A stretch of DNA of 64,000 nt from Amycolatopsis anabasis (lineage in GTDB: Bacteria; Actinomycetota; Actinomycetes; Mycobacteriales; Pseudonocardiaceae): the NCBI RefSeq assembly GCF_009765355.1, contig NZ_VTHK01000005.1, positions 1 through 64,000 of the forward strand, in the 5' to 3' direction. A program made the translations under genes and the position numbers. Numbering within the stretch: position 1 is the stretch's first letter; each line of letters starts with the position of its first letter. The notes below the pieces were generated by a model, which did no database searches, was not told the DNA's origin, and worked only from the letters and a program-made list of their open reading frames with translations. Positions 46,322 through 54,502 of this stretch are shown here, piece after piece.

Positions 46322-47494
46322 ATGCACCCGCCCGCCGTCGTCTGGGATTCCGCGCTGCTGGGTTACGACCTGGGCGGGGACCATCCGTTCAACCCCGTCC
46401 GGCTCGAACTGACCATCCGGCTGGCGACCGAACTGGGTGTGCTGGACGGGGTCCCGCTCCTCGTGCCGAAACCGGCGAGCGACGCCGAACTGCTCCGGGT
46501 GCACGCCGAGGAGTACCTGGAGGCGGTCAAACAGGCCCCGCTGGCGGGCCACGACGTCGGGCACGGGCTGGGCACCCCGGACAACCCGGTGTTCAGCGAC
46601 ATGCACGATTCGGCCGCGCTGGTGGTCGGGTCCACCCTGCTCGGCGCGCGGAAGCTCGCCGACGGCGAGGCCACCCGCGCGGTGAACATCGCCGGCGGGC
46701 TGCACCACGCGATGCGCGACCACGCCGCCGGGTTCTGCGTGTACAACGACTGCTCGGCGGCGATCTCGTGGCTGCTCGACCACGGCTTCGACCGGATCGC
46801 CTACGTCGACACCGACGTGCACCACGGCGACGGCGTGCAGACGGCGTTCTACGGCGATCCGCGAGTGCTGACCGTCTCGCTGCACCAGCATCCGTTCACG
46901 CTGTGGCCGGGTACCGGCTACTCCGCGGAGACCGGCGCGGACGGTGCCGAGGGCACCGCGGTGAACATCCCGTTGCCGCCGCGCACCAAGGACGCCGGCT
47001 GGCTGCGCGCCTTCCACGCGATCGTGCCCGCGCTGCTGGCCGAGTTCCGGCCGCAGTTGCTGGTGACCCAGTGCGGCGTCGACTCCCATGACGAGGATCC
47101 GCTCGCCGACCTCTCCCTGTCGGTGGACGGTCACCGCACGATCTACCGCACGCTGCGCGAGCTCGCCGACCGGTACGCCGAGGGCCGGTGGCTCGCGGTC
47201 GGGGGCGGGGGATACCAGCTGATCCGCGTGGTGCCACGGTCCTGGACGCATCTGCTGGCGACCGTGCTGGACCGCGACGTGAAACCCGGGACGCCGCTGC
47301 CGCCCGACTGGTGCGACAGCGTCCGGCGGGCGGCGCCCCGAGCGGAGCTGCCACTGGGGATGTCCGACGGCGAGCCCACCGAGTTCCGCCCCTGGGGCGA
47401 CGGCGAGGACGATCCGGTGGACATCGCGATCCGCGACACCCGGCGGGCGGTCTTCCCGTTGCACGGCCTCGATCCGGATGACCCGAGAGACTAA
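46322..47494 (+). CDS. acuC: AcuC-type protein deacetylase
   Basis: 390 aa zinc-dependent histone-deacetylase-fold protein. Zn and catalytic residues: AGGLHHAMRD (His pair), YVDTDVHHGDGVQ (Asp and His ligands) and the second Asp ligand in VDSHDEDPL. Bacterial AcuC deacetylates and activates acetyl-CoA synthetase. It lies 2 nt upstream of a GNAT/acyl-CoA synthetase-fold protein, the likely opposing acetyltransferase. Confidence 0.9.
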   Translation: MHPPAVVWDSALLGYDLGGDHPFNPVRLELTIRLATELGVLDGVPLLVPKPASDAELLRVHAEEYLEAVKQAPLAGHDVGHGLGTPDNPVFSDMHDSAALVVGSTLLGARKLADGEATRAVNIAGGLHHAMRDHAAGFCVYNDCSAAISWLLDHGFDRIAYVDTDVHHGDGVQTAFYGDPRVLTVSLHQHPFTLWPGTGYSAETGADGAEGTAVNIPLPPRTKDAGWLRAFHAIVPALLAEFRPQLLVTQCGVDSHDEDPLADLSLSVDGHRTIYRTLRELADRYAEGRWLAVGGGGYQLIRVVPRSWTHLLATVLDRDVKPGTPLPPDWCDSVRRAAPRAELPLGMSDGEPTEFRPWGDGEDDPVDIAIRDTRRAVFPLHGLDPDDPRD

Positions 47495-47496
47495 CC

Positions 47497-50205
47497 ATGA
47501 CCACCGAGAAGCTTGACACCGCGAGCGGTCCCCGCGATCCGTACGACTACCCGCGGCGCTGGGAGGCCGACGTCCTGCTCTCCGACGGCGGAACCGTCCA
47601 CTTGCGACCGATCGTGCCCAGCGACGCCGACCAGATCGTCGCGCTGCACGGCCGGTTGTCCGAGCGCACCCGGTACCTGCGGTACTTCGGCGCGTATCCG
47701 CGGATCCCGCAACGGGACCTCGAGCGGTTCACCGTCGTGGACCACCACGACCGGGTGGCGTTCGTCGCGCTGCTCGGCGACGACATCGTCGCGGTCGGCC
47801 GGTACGAACGGCTCGACGGCGGGGACGCGGCCGAGGTCGCGTTCCTGGTCGACGACGCGCACCAGGGCCGCGGGCTCGGTTCGATCCTGCTGGAGCACCT
47901 CGCCGCGGCCGCCTCGGAGGTCGGGCTGCGCCGGTTCGTCGCCGAGGTGCTCGCGGAGAACGCCGCCATGGTCCGGGTGTTCCGGGACGCGGGCTACCAG
48001 GTCAGCCGCGAGATCGAGGAGGGCGTGCTGCACCTGGAGTTCGACATCGACCCGACCGAGGAATCGCTCGCCGTGGCCCGTTCGCGCGAACAGGCCGCCG
48101 AGGCGCGCAGCGTGCACAACCTGCTGCATCCGCGTTCGGTGGCGGTGATCGGCGCGTCCACCGATCCGACCAAGGTCGGCTACGCGGTCCTGACGAACCT
48201 GCTGTCCGCGGATTTCGCGGGCACCGTCTACCCGGTGAACCCGGAACACCACTCGGTGCGCGGCGTCCGCGCCTATCCGTCCGTTGTGGACATCCCGGAT
48301 CCGGTGGATCTCGCGGTGGTCGCGGTGCCCTCCGATCAGGTCGAGTCCGTTTTGGACGGAGCGCTGGCCAAGGGCGTGAAGACGCTGCTGATCGTCTCCT
48401 CCGGGTTCGCCGAAGCCGGGCCGCACGGGCTGCACGCCGAGCTGCGGCTGGTCGGCGAGGCCCGGGCGCACGGGATGCGCGTCGTGGGGCCGAACGCGCT
48501 CGGGGTGCTGAACACCGAGGCGTCGATCCGGCTCAACGCCACCCTCGCCCCGCGCCTGCCGGCCCGGGGCCGCACCGGGTTCTTCTGCCAGTCCGGCGCG
48601 CTCGGCACCGCGATCCTCGCCGACGCGGAGGCGCGCGGGCTGGGGCTGTCGACGTTCGTCTCGGCGGGGAACCGGGCCGACGTGTCCGGCAACGACCTGC
48701 TGCAGTACTGGGAGACCGATCCGAACACCGATCTCGTGCTGCTCTACCTGGAATCCTTCGGCAACCCGCGCAAGTTCGCCCGCCTGGCCCGGCGGCTCGC
48801 GCGGACCAAACCGATCGTGGCGGTCAAGTCGGGGCGGCACGCGGTTCGCCCGCAGCTCGCCGCCACCTCGGCCGAAGTGGACGAATCCAGCGTGCAGGCG
48901 CTGTTCGAGCAGGCGGGTGTGGTCCGGGTGGACACGCTGGCGCAGTTGTTCGACACCGCGCTCGTCTTCGCGCACCAACCGCTGCCCGCCGGGCCGCGGG
49001 TCGCGATCGTCGGCAACTCCAGCGCGATCGGCCTGCTCGCCGCGGACACCGCGCGGGCGCAGGGGCTGCGGCTGACCTCGGATCCGGTCGACGTGGGCGC
49101 GCAGGCGGGCCCGGAGGAATTCGCCGCGGCCGTGCGCGAGCAACTCAACGCACCCGAGGTGGACGCGCTCGTGGTGGTGTTCGTCCCGCCGCTGGCGATC
49201 CCCGGCACCGCCTACGCCCGGGCCCTGCGCGAGGCGGTCGTGGAGCTGCGCAAGGAGAAACCGATCGTCTCCACCTTCCTGGCCGCCGAAGGGGTGCCCG
49301 CGGAACTGGCCGTCTGGGACGAGAAGCGGGCGCCCGGGCGGGGGTCGATCCCCTCGTACCCGAGCCCGGAGCGGGCGGTCAACGCGCTGGCCCGGGTGGT
49401 CCGCTACGCCGCCTGGCGCCAGCGGCCGCAGGGCGCCCTGGTGCGGCCGGGCGGGCTGCACACCGAGCAGGCCCAGGTCATCGTGCGCGAGCTGCTGGCC
49501 ACCTCGGACGAGAAGACCACGATGATCTCCGACGACGAGGTCGTGCGGCTGCTCGGCTGCTACGGCATCGACGTCGTGCCGTTCCGCGTGGTGTCCTCCG
49601 CGGACGACGCGGTCGCCGCCGCGGCCGAGCTCGGCTATCCGGTGACGCTGAAGGCGGTCGACGAGCGGCTGCGCGGGCGCCCGGATTTCGCCGGGGTCCG
49701 GCTGGATCTGACCTCCGAGGACAGCGTGCGCACCAGTTACCGGGATCTGTGCGAGGTCTCCGGCGACGAGGAGGTGTACGTGCAGCGGATGTCGCCGAAG
49801 GGCCTGTCCTGCCTGATCGGCCTCCAGGACGACCCGTCGTTCGGCACGCTGGTGTCGTTCGGCCTCTCCGGCCTGGTGAGCACCCTGCTCGGCGACCGGG
49901 CCTACCGCGCGGTCCCGCTCACCGACGTCGACGCCGCGACGCTCATCCGCGAACCGCGCACCGCTCCGCTGCTCACCGGCTACCGCGGGGACGAGCCCGC
50001 CGATCTGGCCGCGCTGCAGGATCTGGTGCTCCGCGTCGCCGCGCTCGCCGAGGACAACCCCGAGGTGCGTTCGCTCAGCCTGGACCCGATCCTGGCTTCG
50101 CCCGCGGGCGCCTACGTCGTCAACGCGCGCGTGGTCCTCGGCCCGCCGCCCTCGCGGCCGGACACCGGCCCTCGCCGCCTGCGCCCGATCAACGCCCCGG
50201 ACTGA
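47497..50205 (+). CDS. GNAT-acetate-CoA-ligase-fold fusion (Pat-type protein acetyltransferase)
   Basis: 902 aa. An N-terminal GNAT domain (about 25-185, acetyl-CoA loop DAHQGRGLGSILL near 120) is fused to an NDP-forming acyl-CoA synthetase-like part: CoA-binding Rossmann (about 205-330, VAVIGASTDPTKVG), succinyl-CoA-ligase-like (340-520) and ATP-grasp (about 670-890). The domain order (GNAT first) is the reverse of enterobacterial Pat and matches actinobacterial PatA-type enzymes that acetylate acetyl-CoA synthetase. Directly coupled to acuC, so together they probably set reversible lysine acetylation. It overlaps the next convergent gene by 17 bp. Confidence 0.92.
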   Translation: MTTEKLDTASGPRDPYDYPRRWEADVLLSDGGTVHLRPIVPSDADQIVALHGRLSERTRYLRYFGAYPRIPQRDLERFTVVDHHDRVAFVALLGDDIVAVGRYERLDGGDAAEVAFLVDDAHQGRGLGSILLEHLAAAASEVGLRRFVAEVLAENAAMVRVFRDAGYQVSREIEEGVLHLEFDIDPTEESLAVARSREQAAEARSVHNLLHPRSVAVIGASTDPTKVGYAVLTNLLSADFAGTVYPVNPEHHSVRGVRAYPSVVDIPDPVDLAVVAVPSDQVESVLDGALAKGVKTLLIVSSGFAEAGPHGLHAELRLVGEARAHGMRVVGPNALGVLNTEASIRLNATLAPRLPARGRTGFFCQSGALGTAILADAEARGLGLSTFVSAGNRADVSGNDLLQYWETDPNTDLVLLYLESFGNPRKFARLARRLARTKPIVAVKSGRHAVRPQLAATSAEVDESSVQALFEQAGVVRVDTLAQLFDTALVFAHQPLPAGPRVAIVGNSSAIGLLAADTARAQGLRLTSDPVDVGAQAGPEEFAAAVREQLNAPEVDALVVVFVPPLAIPGTAYARALREAVVELRKEKPIVSTFLAAEGVPAELAVWDEKRAPGRGSIPSYPSPERAVNALARVVRYAAWRQRPQGALVRPGGLHTEQAQVIVRELLATSDEKTTMISDDEVVRLLGCYGIDVVPFRVVSSADDAVAAAAELGYPVTLKAVDERLRGRPDFAGVRLDLTSEDSVRTSYRDLCEVSGDEEVYVQRMSPKGLSCLIGLQDDPSFGTLVSFGLSGLVSTLLGDRAYRAVPLTDVDAATLIREPRTAPLLTGYRGDEPADLAALQDLVLRVAALAEDNPEVRSLSLDPILASPAGAYVVNARVVLGPPPSRPDTGPRRLRPINAPD

Positions 50206-50452
50206 CCGGAGCCGCAACCCGGCGGAGCACGAGGTAGCCGCCGATCACGGGCACGAAGGCCCTCAGCCGCGCCCCGCGGCCGGATCCCGGCAGGGCGAAG
50301 GTCAGCGCGATGACCGCCAGGTAGGCGCAGCCGTGGACCGGGCCGCCCAGCGTGGTGATCGGTTTCCAGTGCACGGTGGCCAGGTTGGCCAGCAGCAGCA
50401 CCAGCGAGAACGCCTCGGCGAACGCGGCGGCGCGCAGCGGGGTCGTCGACAT
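50189..50452 (-). CDS. DUF3817-like small membrane protein
   Basis: 87 aa from ATG 50452, three predicted membrane helices. The pattern AEAFSLVLLLAN ... HWKPITTLGGPVHGCAYL fits DUF3817 (conserved E, PxxxxG and HG). It lies 2 nt after the stop of the upstream membrane protein gene and is co-transcribed with it. The function is unknown. The 3' end overlaps the acetyltransferase gene. Confidence 0.8.
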   Translation of the reverse strand: MSTTPLRAAAFAEAFSLVLLLANLATVHWKPITTLGGPVHGCAYLAVIALTFALPGSGRGARLRAFVPVIGGYLVLRRVAAPVSPGR

Positions 50453-50454
50453 GA

Positions 50455-50919
50455 TCAGGCTCCCGTCGTCGAACCGGGCCGGAGCACCATCAGGACCACC
50501 ACGACCGTCCACAGCAGCGCGAAGATTCCGGACGACATGGCCGCCTTGCCGAGCAGCGGATGCGGCTCGGTTCCGGGTTCCGGTCCGGTGAGCGAAGCCA
50601 GGATCCGGGTCTGTTGCGGGAGGACCAGGAACGCCAGCACGCCCGCCGCGGCCGCGGTGAGCACGATCGAGACCAGCAGCCACGCCTGGGTGAGGATCTT
50701 CATCTGGATCGCGGTCGCCAGTCCGAACACCGGCACCGCCACCGAGAGCACGGCGTACACCCGGGTGATGCGGTTCAGCACCCGCGCCGCGGCGAGGTCC
50801 CGCTCACTCCGTTCACCCGCGAGGCGCGCGTAGCGGGGGAACAGGCTCGCGGTGACCGTGGGCGGACCGACAAAGAGGATCCCGGCCAGGATGTGGATGC
50901 TCAGCAGCACCTTCGTCAT
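50455..50919 (-). CDS. DUF2269-like membrane protein
   Basis: 154 aa with four hydrophobic segments (about 4-26, 50-70, 78-100, 127-147). The N terminus LLSIHILAGILFVGPPTVTAS is like DUF2269/predicted integral membrane proteins. ATG 50919. It is divergent from a MarR gene with tandem palindromes between, so the pair (with the DUF3817 protein) is probably MarR-controlled. Confidence 0.8.
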   Translation of the reverse strand: MTKVLLSIHILAGILFVGPPTVTASLFPRYARLAGERSERDLAAARVLNRITRVYAVLSVAVPVFGLATAIQMKILTQAWLLVSIVLTAAAAGVLAFLVLPQQTRILASLTGPEPGTEPHPLLGKAAMSSGIFALLWTVVVVLMVLRPGSTTGA

Positions 50920-50931
50920 GCCGCTACATTA

Positions 50932-50952
50932 AGCCAGGCTGAAAGCCGGGCT
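50932..50952. promoter_or_regulatory. Tandem AGCCnGGCT palindromes
   Basis: AGCCAGGCT (50932-50940) and AGCCGGGCT (50944-50952) are two perfect 4-bp-arm palindromes 12 bp apart, just upstream of the DUF2269-like gene and 62 bp before the MarR gene. A CCGGGCTG follows at 50957. Likely MarR operator region. Confidence 0.5.
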
Positions 50953-51013
50953 GCAACCGGGCTGATGAGGCAGACTGTGCCGAGTAACTTCAGCCCCGGA
51001 TCCGGAAGAGGTC

Positions 51014-51472
51014 ATGCGCTCGGACAGCACGGAAAGCCCGCCGCCCGCGAAGCCGCCGGTCGTCGCGTCCGCGAGTTTCTTGCTCATCGTGGCCGGGCGC
51101 ACCGCGCAGCGGCGGATGGAGGATTCGCTGGCCGAACACGGCCTGACCCTGCGACACGTCGGCGCGCTGGGACACCTGTCCCGCAATCCCGACCTGTCCT
51201 ACAGCGATCTCGCCCGGCGGGCGGGGGTCACCGCGCAGAGCATGCACGCCACCGTGCGCGGGCTGGAGAAGATCGAAGCCGTCCGCCGCCACCACGAGGG
51301 GCACGGGCACCCGGCGCGGCTGGAGGTCACCGCGCACGGGAAACAGCTGCTGGCCACCGCCGCCGGGATCGCGGCGCGGGTGGACGAGGAACTGCTCGGC
51401 TCGCTCTCCCCGGACCGGCGGGCCGCGCTCGCGGAAACTTTGGCCGCGGTCGCTCTACCGCCGGGGCGGTGA
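51014..51472 (+). CDS. MarR-family regulator
   Basis: 152 aa winged helix: LRHVGALGHLSRNPDLSYSDLARRAGVTAQSMHATVRGLE (in parts) is the HTH, and HHEGHGHPARLEVTAHG the wing. The N terminus (about 20 aa, Pro-rich) is outside the fold. It is divergent from the DUF2269/DUF3817 membrane pair and convergent with the oxygenase (4 bp between stops). The ligand is unknown. Confidence 0.9.
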   Translation: MRSDSTESPPPAKPPVVASASFLLIVAGRTAQRRMEDSLAEHGLTLRHVGALGHLSRNPDLSYSDLARRAGVTAQSMHATVRGLEKIEAVRRHHEGHGHPARLEVTAHGKQLLATAAGIAARVDEELLGSLSPDRRAALAETLAAVALPPGR

Positions 51473-51475
51473 TGC

Positions 51476-52486
51476 TCAGTTCTGGTGTGCGGTGAGTACG
51501 TCCGGCCACCAGCGTTCGGCGACGCGCGGGTGTGAGCGCAGCCAGCCGATGAGTGCGTTTTCGCCGTAGGCGGCGAGTAGCGGGTTATTCTCGTCCTGGG
51601 TGATTCCGCGGGCCCGGGCGGCGAGTTCCGGCGGCAGTGCCAGCGGTTCCACCACGGCGTCCAGCCGGGGTGCGAGGAAGAACGGGATCGAGTAGCGGTC
51701 GACGCCAGCGGGCGGGCTGACCACGCGGTGGTCGGTCGCCTTGAGGTAGCCGTTCGTGGCGATCTCCAGCATCTCACCGATGTTCACCACGAAACTGCCG
51801 GGGATCGGCGTGGCGTCGATCCAGGTGCCGTCCTCGGACCGCACCTGCAGCCCGCCGATCTCGTCCTGCTGCAACAGCGCCAGGTAGCCGTAGTCCTTGT
51901 GCGCGCCGACCCCTTGTCCCGCGGTGGCCTCCGCGCGCGGCGGGTAGTGCACGACCTTGAGGAACAGCGCGGCTTCGGCGTCGAACCAGTCGTCGAAGTA
52001 GGTCTCCTCCTGGCCGAGCGCGGCGGCGAGCGCGCGCAGGACCTCGCGGGACACCCGCAGCGCCTCGGACTGCCAGGTGAGCACGATCTCGCGCAGTTCC
52101 GGCAGTGCCGACGGCCACTGGTTCGGCCCGACCAGCCGCAAATAGGCGGGTGCGGACTCGTCCAGGTCCAGCGCGGCCCGTTCCGGCCCGATGTCGATCT
52201 GTTCCCGCCAGTCCGCGCTGCCCGCGGTGTATTCGGTGCCGGTGCGGGTGTACCCGCGGAATTGCGGCGAGTGGACGTTCTCGATCTCGAGTTTGTGCGC
52301 TTCGGGCAGGGCGAAGAACCGGCGAGCGGCGTCCAGCACGCCGTCGGTGATCTGCTCGCTCACACCGTGCCCCACGACGTAGAAGAAACCGACGTCGTGC
52401 GCCGCATGCCGCAACTCGTCGAGGAACGCCGCCCGGTCCGGGCCGCGGAACCGGGAGATGTCGATGACCGGAAGTGTGTTCACCAC
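51476..52486 (-). CDS. Isopenicillin N synthase-like 2OG-Fe(II) oxygenase
   Basis: 336 aa from GTG 52486 (GTG 52483 also possible). An N-terminal DIOX_N domain (LPVIDISRFRGPDRAAFL) precedes the 2OG-Fe(II) core: iron ligands His and Asp in GAHKDYGYL and His in ATDHRVV, with the 2-oxoglutarate-binding Arg-x-Ser in DRYSIPF. The sequence is of the general IPNS-like family, not a certain penicillin enzyme: no other beta-lactam genes are near. The substrate is unknown. Confidence 0.9.
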   Translation of the reverse strand: MVNTLPVIDISRFRGPDRAAFLDELRHAAHDVGFFYVVGHGVSEQITDGVLDAARRFFALPEAHKLEIENVHSPQFRGYTRTGTEYTAGSADWREQIDIGPERAALDLDESAPAYLRLVGPNQWPSALPELREIVLTWQSEALRVSREVLRALAAALGQEETYFDDWFDAEAALFLKVVHYPPRAEATAGQGVGAHKDYGYLALLQQDEIGGLQVRSEDGTWIDATPIPGSFVVNIGEMLEIATNGYLKATDHRVVSPPAGVDRYSIPFFLAPRLDAVVEPLALPPELAARARGITQDENNPLLAAYGENALIGWLRSHPRVAERWWPDVLTAHQN

Positions 52487-52580
52487 GATGTCCAGAAAAG
52501 CACCGAGTCCACGGTTTGCACACCATTTCCCACGATTTGGTCCCCGAGTTTTCGAATCCTTTTATTTCGTGCTGAACAAA

Positions 52581-52592
52581 ACGAATGTTCGT
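52581..52592. promoter_or_regulatory. ACGAA-TG-TTCGT palindrome with distant copy
   Basis: A 12-bp palindrome in the AT-richer 260-bp gap upstream of the DUF6879 module and the oxygenase. Its half ACGAATGTTC recurs as the reverse complement GAACATTCGT at 52714-52723, 24 bp before the 72-aa gene. Both could be sites for the HTH-DUF5753 regulator. Confidence 0.45.
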
Positions 52593-52746
52593 CGGCAATT
52601 GCCCGGGCGTCACCGTGTCGTGTGATCTTGTGGCCGGTCCGGGGGCAACCCGCTGACCGCAGACCCCCGATGGCCGTATTGACCGCCGCACCAACCTACG
52701 GGACGCTACCCAAGAACATTCGTCAAACTTTCTAAGGTGGGCTGGG

Positions 52747-52965
52747 ATGCATATCAAGTTTCTGGGCAAGGATCCGGACTCCGATCATGGAGACTCGCCG
52801 ACTCTGTTCGCGACGGACCGTGCTGAACGTAAGACCTACCTCGTTCAAGGGTGGATCGTCACAGACTCGGAAGCCTTGAGTGAATTGGGTCCGCTTCCCA
52901 AGGGTGAGTCCGTGGTGGAGGTTCCAGCGGACGTCCTGCGCTTCGCGAGAGAGGTGAGCCTATGA
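52747..52965 (+). CDS. 72-aa protein of a DUF6879/HTH module
   Basis: Small acidic protein (MHIKFLGKDPDSDHGDSPTLF ..., with TYLVQGWIVTD in the middle). Its codon choice is less GC-biased than neighbours. ATG 52747 with AAGGTGGG upstream; its stop overlaps the DUF6879 gene by 4 nt. The position, first gene before DUF6879 and an Scr1-type HTH gene, matches a recurrent actinobacterial arrangement. I do not know its function. Confidence 0.8.
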   Translation: MHIKFLGKDPDSDHGDSPTLFATDRAERKTYLVQGWIVTDSEALSELGPLPKGESVVEVPADVLRFAREVSL

Positions 52966-53477
52966 GCCTCTTGATCGGTGACGACTTCCAGCAACTCTTC
53001 AAAGACTTCGAGCTCACGGCCTTCCGCTTGGAGGTGCGCGACCGCTACAACGCGCCGCACGAATCCGAATCGCTGCGCCAGTTCCTTGCCGGAGAGGAGG
53101 AAGATCGGGATCTTTTCGCTGGCTGGTATGCCATGATCGGGGAGATCGTCGCCGCGGGGAAGCGGTTCGAGCGGGTGCGGGTCGTCAGTCGACCACCAAG
53201 CGACTACAACCGATATGGCTACTGGAGTTCTCAGTTCAACAACGCCGCGGGCGAAGACATCCGATACCTGGCTCGCGACCAGGCCGAAGGCTTGCCCACC
53301 CATGACTATTGGCTCTTCGACTCCCGCAAGCTGGTCAGGATGCACTTCAATGACGACGATGACACCTTCGTTGGAGCGGAAGTCGTCGATGACCCGGTCG
53401 AGATCGTGCGGCACAACTACTGGCGTGATCTAGCCTGGCACCGTGCCGTCCGACGGGAAGAATTTGCGATCGAGTAA
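52962..53477 (+). CDS. DUF6879 family protein
   Basis: 171 aa. It fits the DUF6879 pattern: DFELTAFRLEVRDRYN at the start, a RVRVVSRPPSDYNRYGYWSS core, AGEDIRYLAR, and DYWLFDSRKLVRMHF. Mixed alpha/beta with no catalytic motif. Coupled by ATGA to the 72-aa gene and followed by an HTH-DUF5753 gene that it overlaps or abuts. Proteins of this family accompany Scr1/WhiJ-like regulators in many actinomycetes; the role is unknown. Confidence 0.88.
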   Translation: MSLLIGDDFQQLFKDFELTAFRLEVRDRYNAPHESESLRQFLAGEEEDRDLFAGWYAMIGEIVAAGKRFERVRVVSRPPSDYNRYGYWSSQFNNAAGEDIRYLARDQAEGLPTHDYWLFDSRKLVRMHFNDDDDTFVGAEVVDDPVEIVRHNYWRDLAWHRAVRREEFAIE

Positions 53478-53487
53478 GACCAGCGGC

Positions 53488-54360
53488 GTGACCAGTGTGC
53501 AGGAGGCACGCCGCGCACTCGGATTACGGCTCCGCGAGCTGCGCCGGGAAGCCAAGCTGACCGGCAAGGAACTCGCGGAGTCGTTGTCTTGGCCTACTTC
53601 GAAGATCTCCAAACTGGAGAATGGCCGACAGACACCTACTGACGATGACATCCGCAGTTGGACGATCGCGACCGGTAGCGAGTCGGAGGCCGAGGCTCTG
53701 CTGGCCTCGCTGCACACCCTCGAAACTCGACATGCCGAGTGGCGGCGGGTTCTCCGCCCCGGGCTTCAGCCGCATCAAAGAGAACTGGCTGAAAAGGACA
53801 AACGTGTCAGACTCTTTCGGGTGTTTGAGCCGGTCATCCTGCCCGGCTTGCTTCAAACGGCGGACTACGCACGGGCGCGTTTGGGGTCCGGGATTGGTGC
53901 TGGAGCCAAAGACCTCGACGACGCGGTGCGCGTCCGCATGCAGCGTCAGGAGATGTTGTACCGGTCGGACAAGCGTTTTCATTTCGTCCTGACCGAAGCC
54001 GCTCTGCGCTACCGGCTGACTCGGCCGGAGGTGTTGCTGCCGCAGCTTGACCGCCTGGTGTCCCTTACCGCGCTGCGTAACGTGCGGCTGGGCATCATCG
54101 GCTTCGAGAACACCCTCGAGCTGGCACCCCTCAACGGATTTTGGTTGCTCGACGATGACGTAGTGAGGATCGAGACCTTCTCCGCGGAGTTGAATCTGGC
54201 GCAGCCGCAGGAGATCGAACTGTACTCGCGGGTGTTTCAGCAGCTTGCCGCGGTGGCCAGTTACGGGAGCGAGGCGCGGGCGATCATCACTCGGGTGATC
54301 GACGAGCTTGCCGCCGAGTTCCCCGATGAGGACGATCCGGAAAAGTTCGAGAATGAATGA
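53488..54360 (+). CDS. Scr1-type HTH regulator with DUF5753
   Basis: 290 aa from GTG 53488; GTG 53443 would overlap the DUF6879 gene by 35 nt. An XRE helix-turn-helix (about 10-65, GKELAESLSWPTSKISKLENG) precedes a DUF5753 domain (about 95-275, with FEPVILPGLLQTADYARA, RMQRQEMLY and FHFVLTEAALRYRL). It belongs to the WhiJ-like group of developmental and variable regulators of actinobacteria. Likely controls its own module through GAACATT-type sites. Confidence 0.92.
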   Translation: MTSVQEARRALGLRLRELRREAKLTGKELAESLSWPTSKISKLENGRQTPTDDDIRSWTIATGSESEAEALLASLHTLETRHAEWRRVLRPGLQPHQRELAEKDKRVRLFRVFEPVILPGLLQTADYARARLGSGIGAGAKDLDDAVRVRMQRQEMLYRSDKRFHFVLTEAALRYRLTRPEVLLPQLDRLVSLTALRNVRLGIIGFENTLELAPLNGFWLLDDDVVRIETFSAELNLAQPQEIELYSRVFQQLAAVASYGSEARAIITRVIDELAAEFPDEDDPEKFENE

Positions 54361-54371
54361 GAACATTTCTC
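54359..54371. promoter_or_regulatory. GAGAA-CAT-TTCTC palindrome
   Basis: Perfect 5-bp arms with a 3-bp spacer, overlapping the stop codon of the HTH gene and 35 bp before the 30-aa peptide gene. It shares GAACATT with the sites upstream of the module. Confidence 0.45.
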
Positions 54372-54405
54372 GCGCCAAGCCAACGAGGGTCCTAGCCTCC
54401 GGGGC

Positions 54406-54498
54406 ATGGATGACCTGACCAGTAGCTGCGGGGACTGCCCCGGCAAGGGGTGCGCGAACTGCGGCGGCACCGGCACGATCACGATTGTCGAGGACTGA
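54406..54498 (+). CDS. 30-aa cysteine-rich zinc-finger-like peptide
   Basis: ATG 54406 to TGA 54498 encodes a 30-residue peptide with cysteines at 8, 11, 16 and 19 (SCGDCPGKGCANCGGTGT). The CxxC-x4-CxxCxGxG pattern resembles one half of a DnaJ-type zinc finger and would bind one Zn. A TAGCCT hexamer 8 bp before the ATG suggests leaderless transcription. Codon bias is gene-like. The TGA is 4 nt before the next GTG, indicating coupling. The function is unknown. Confidence 0.7.
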   Translation: MDDLTSSCGDCPGKGCANCGGTGTITIVED

Positions 54499-54502
54499 GG
54501 GC

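Noticed and set aside
51476..52486. True isopenicillin N synthase of a beta-lactam cluster
   Set aside because: Only the general 2OG-Fe(II) family signature is present; no ACV synthetase or other beta-lactam genes are nearby.
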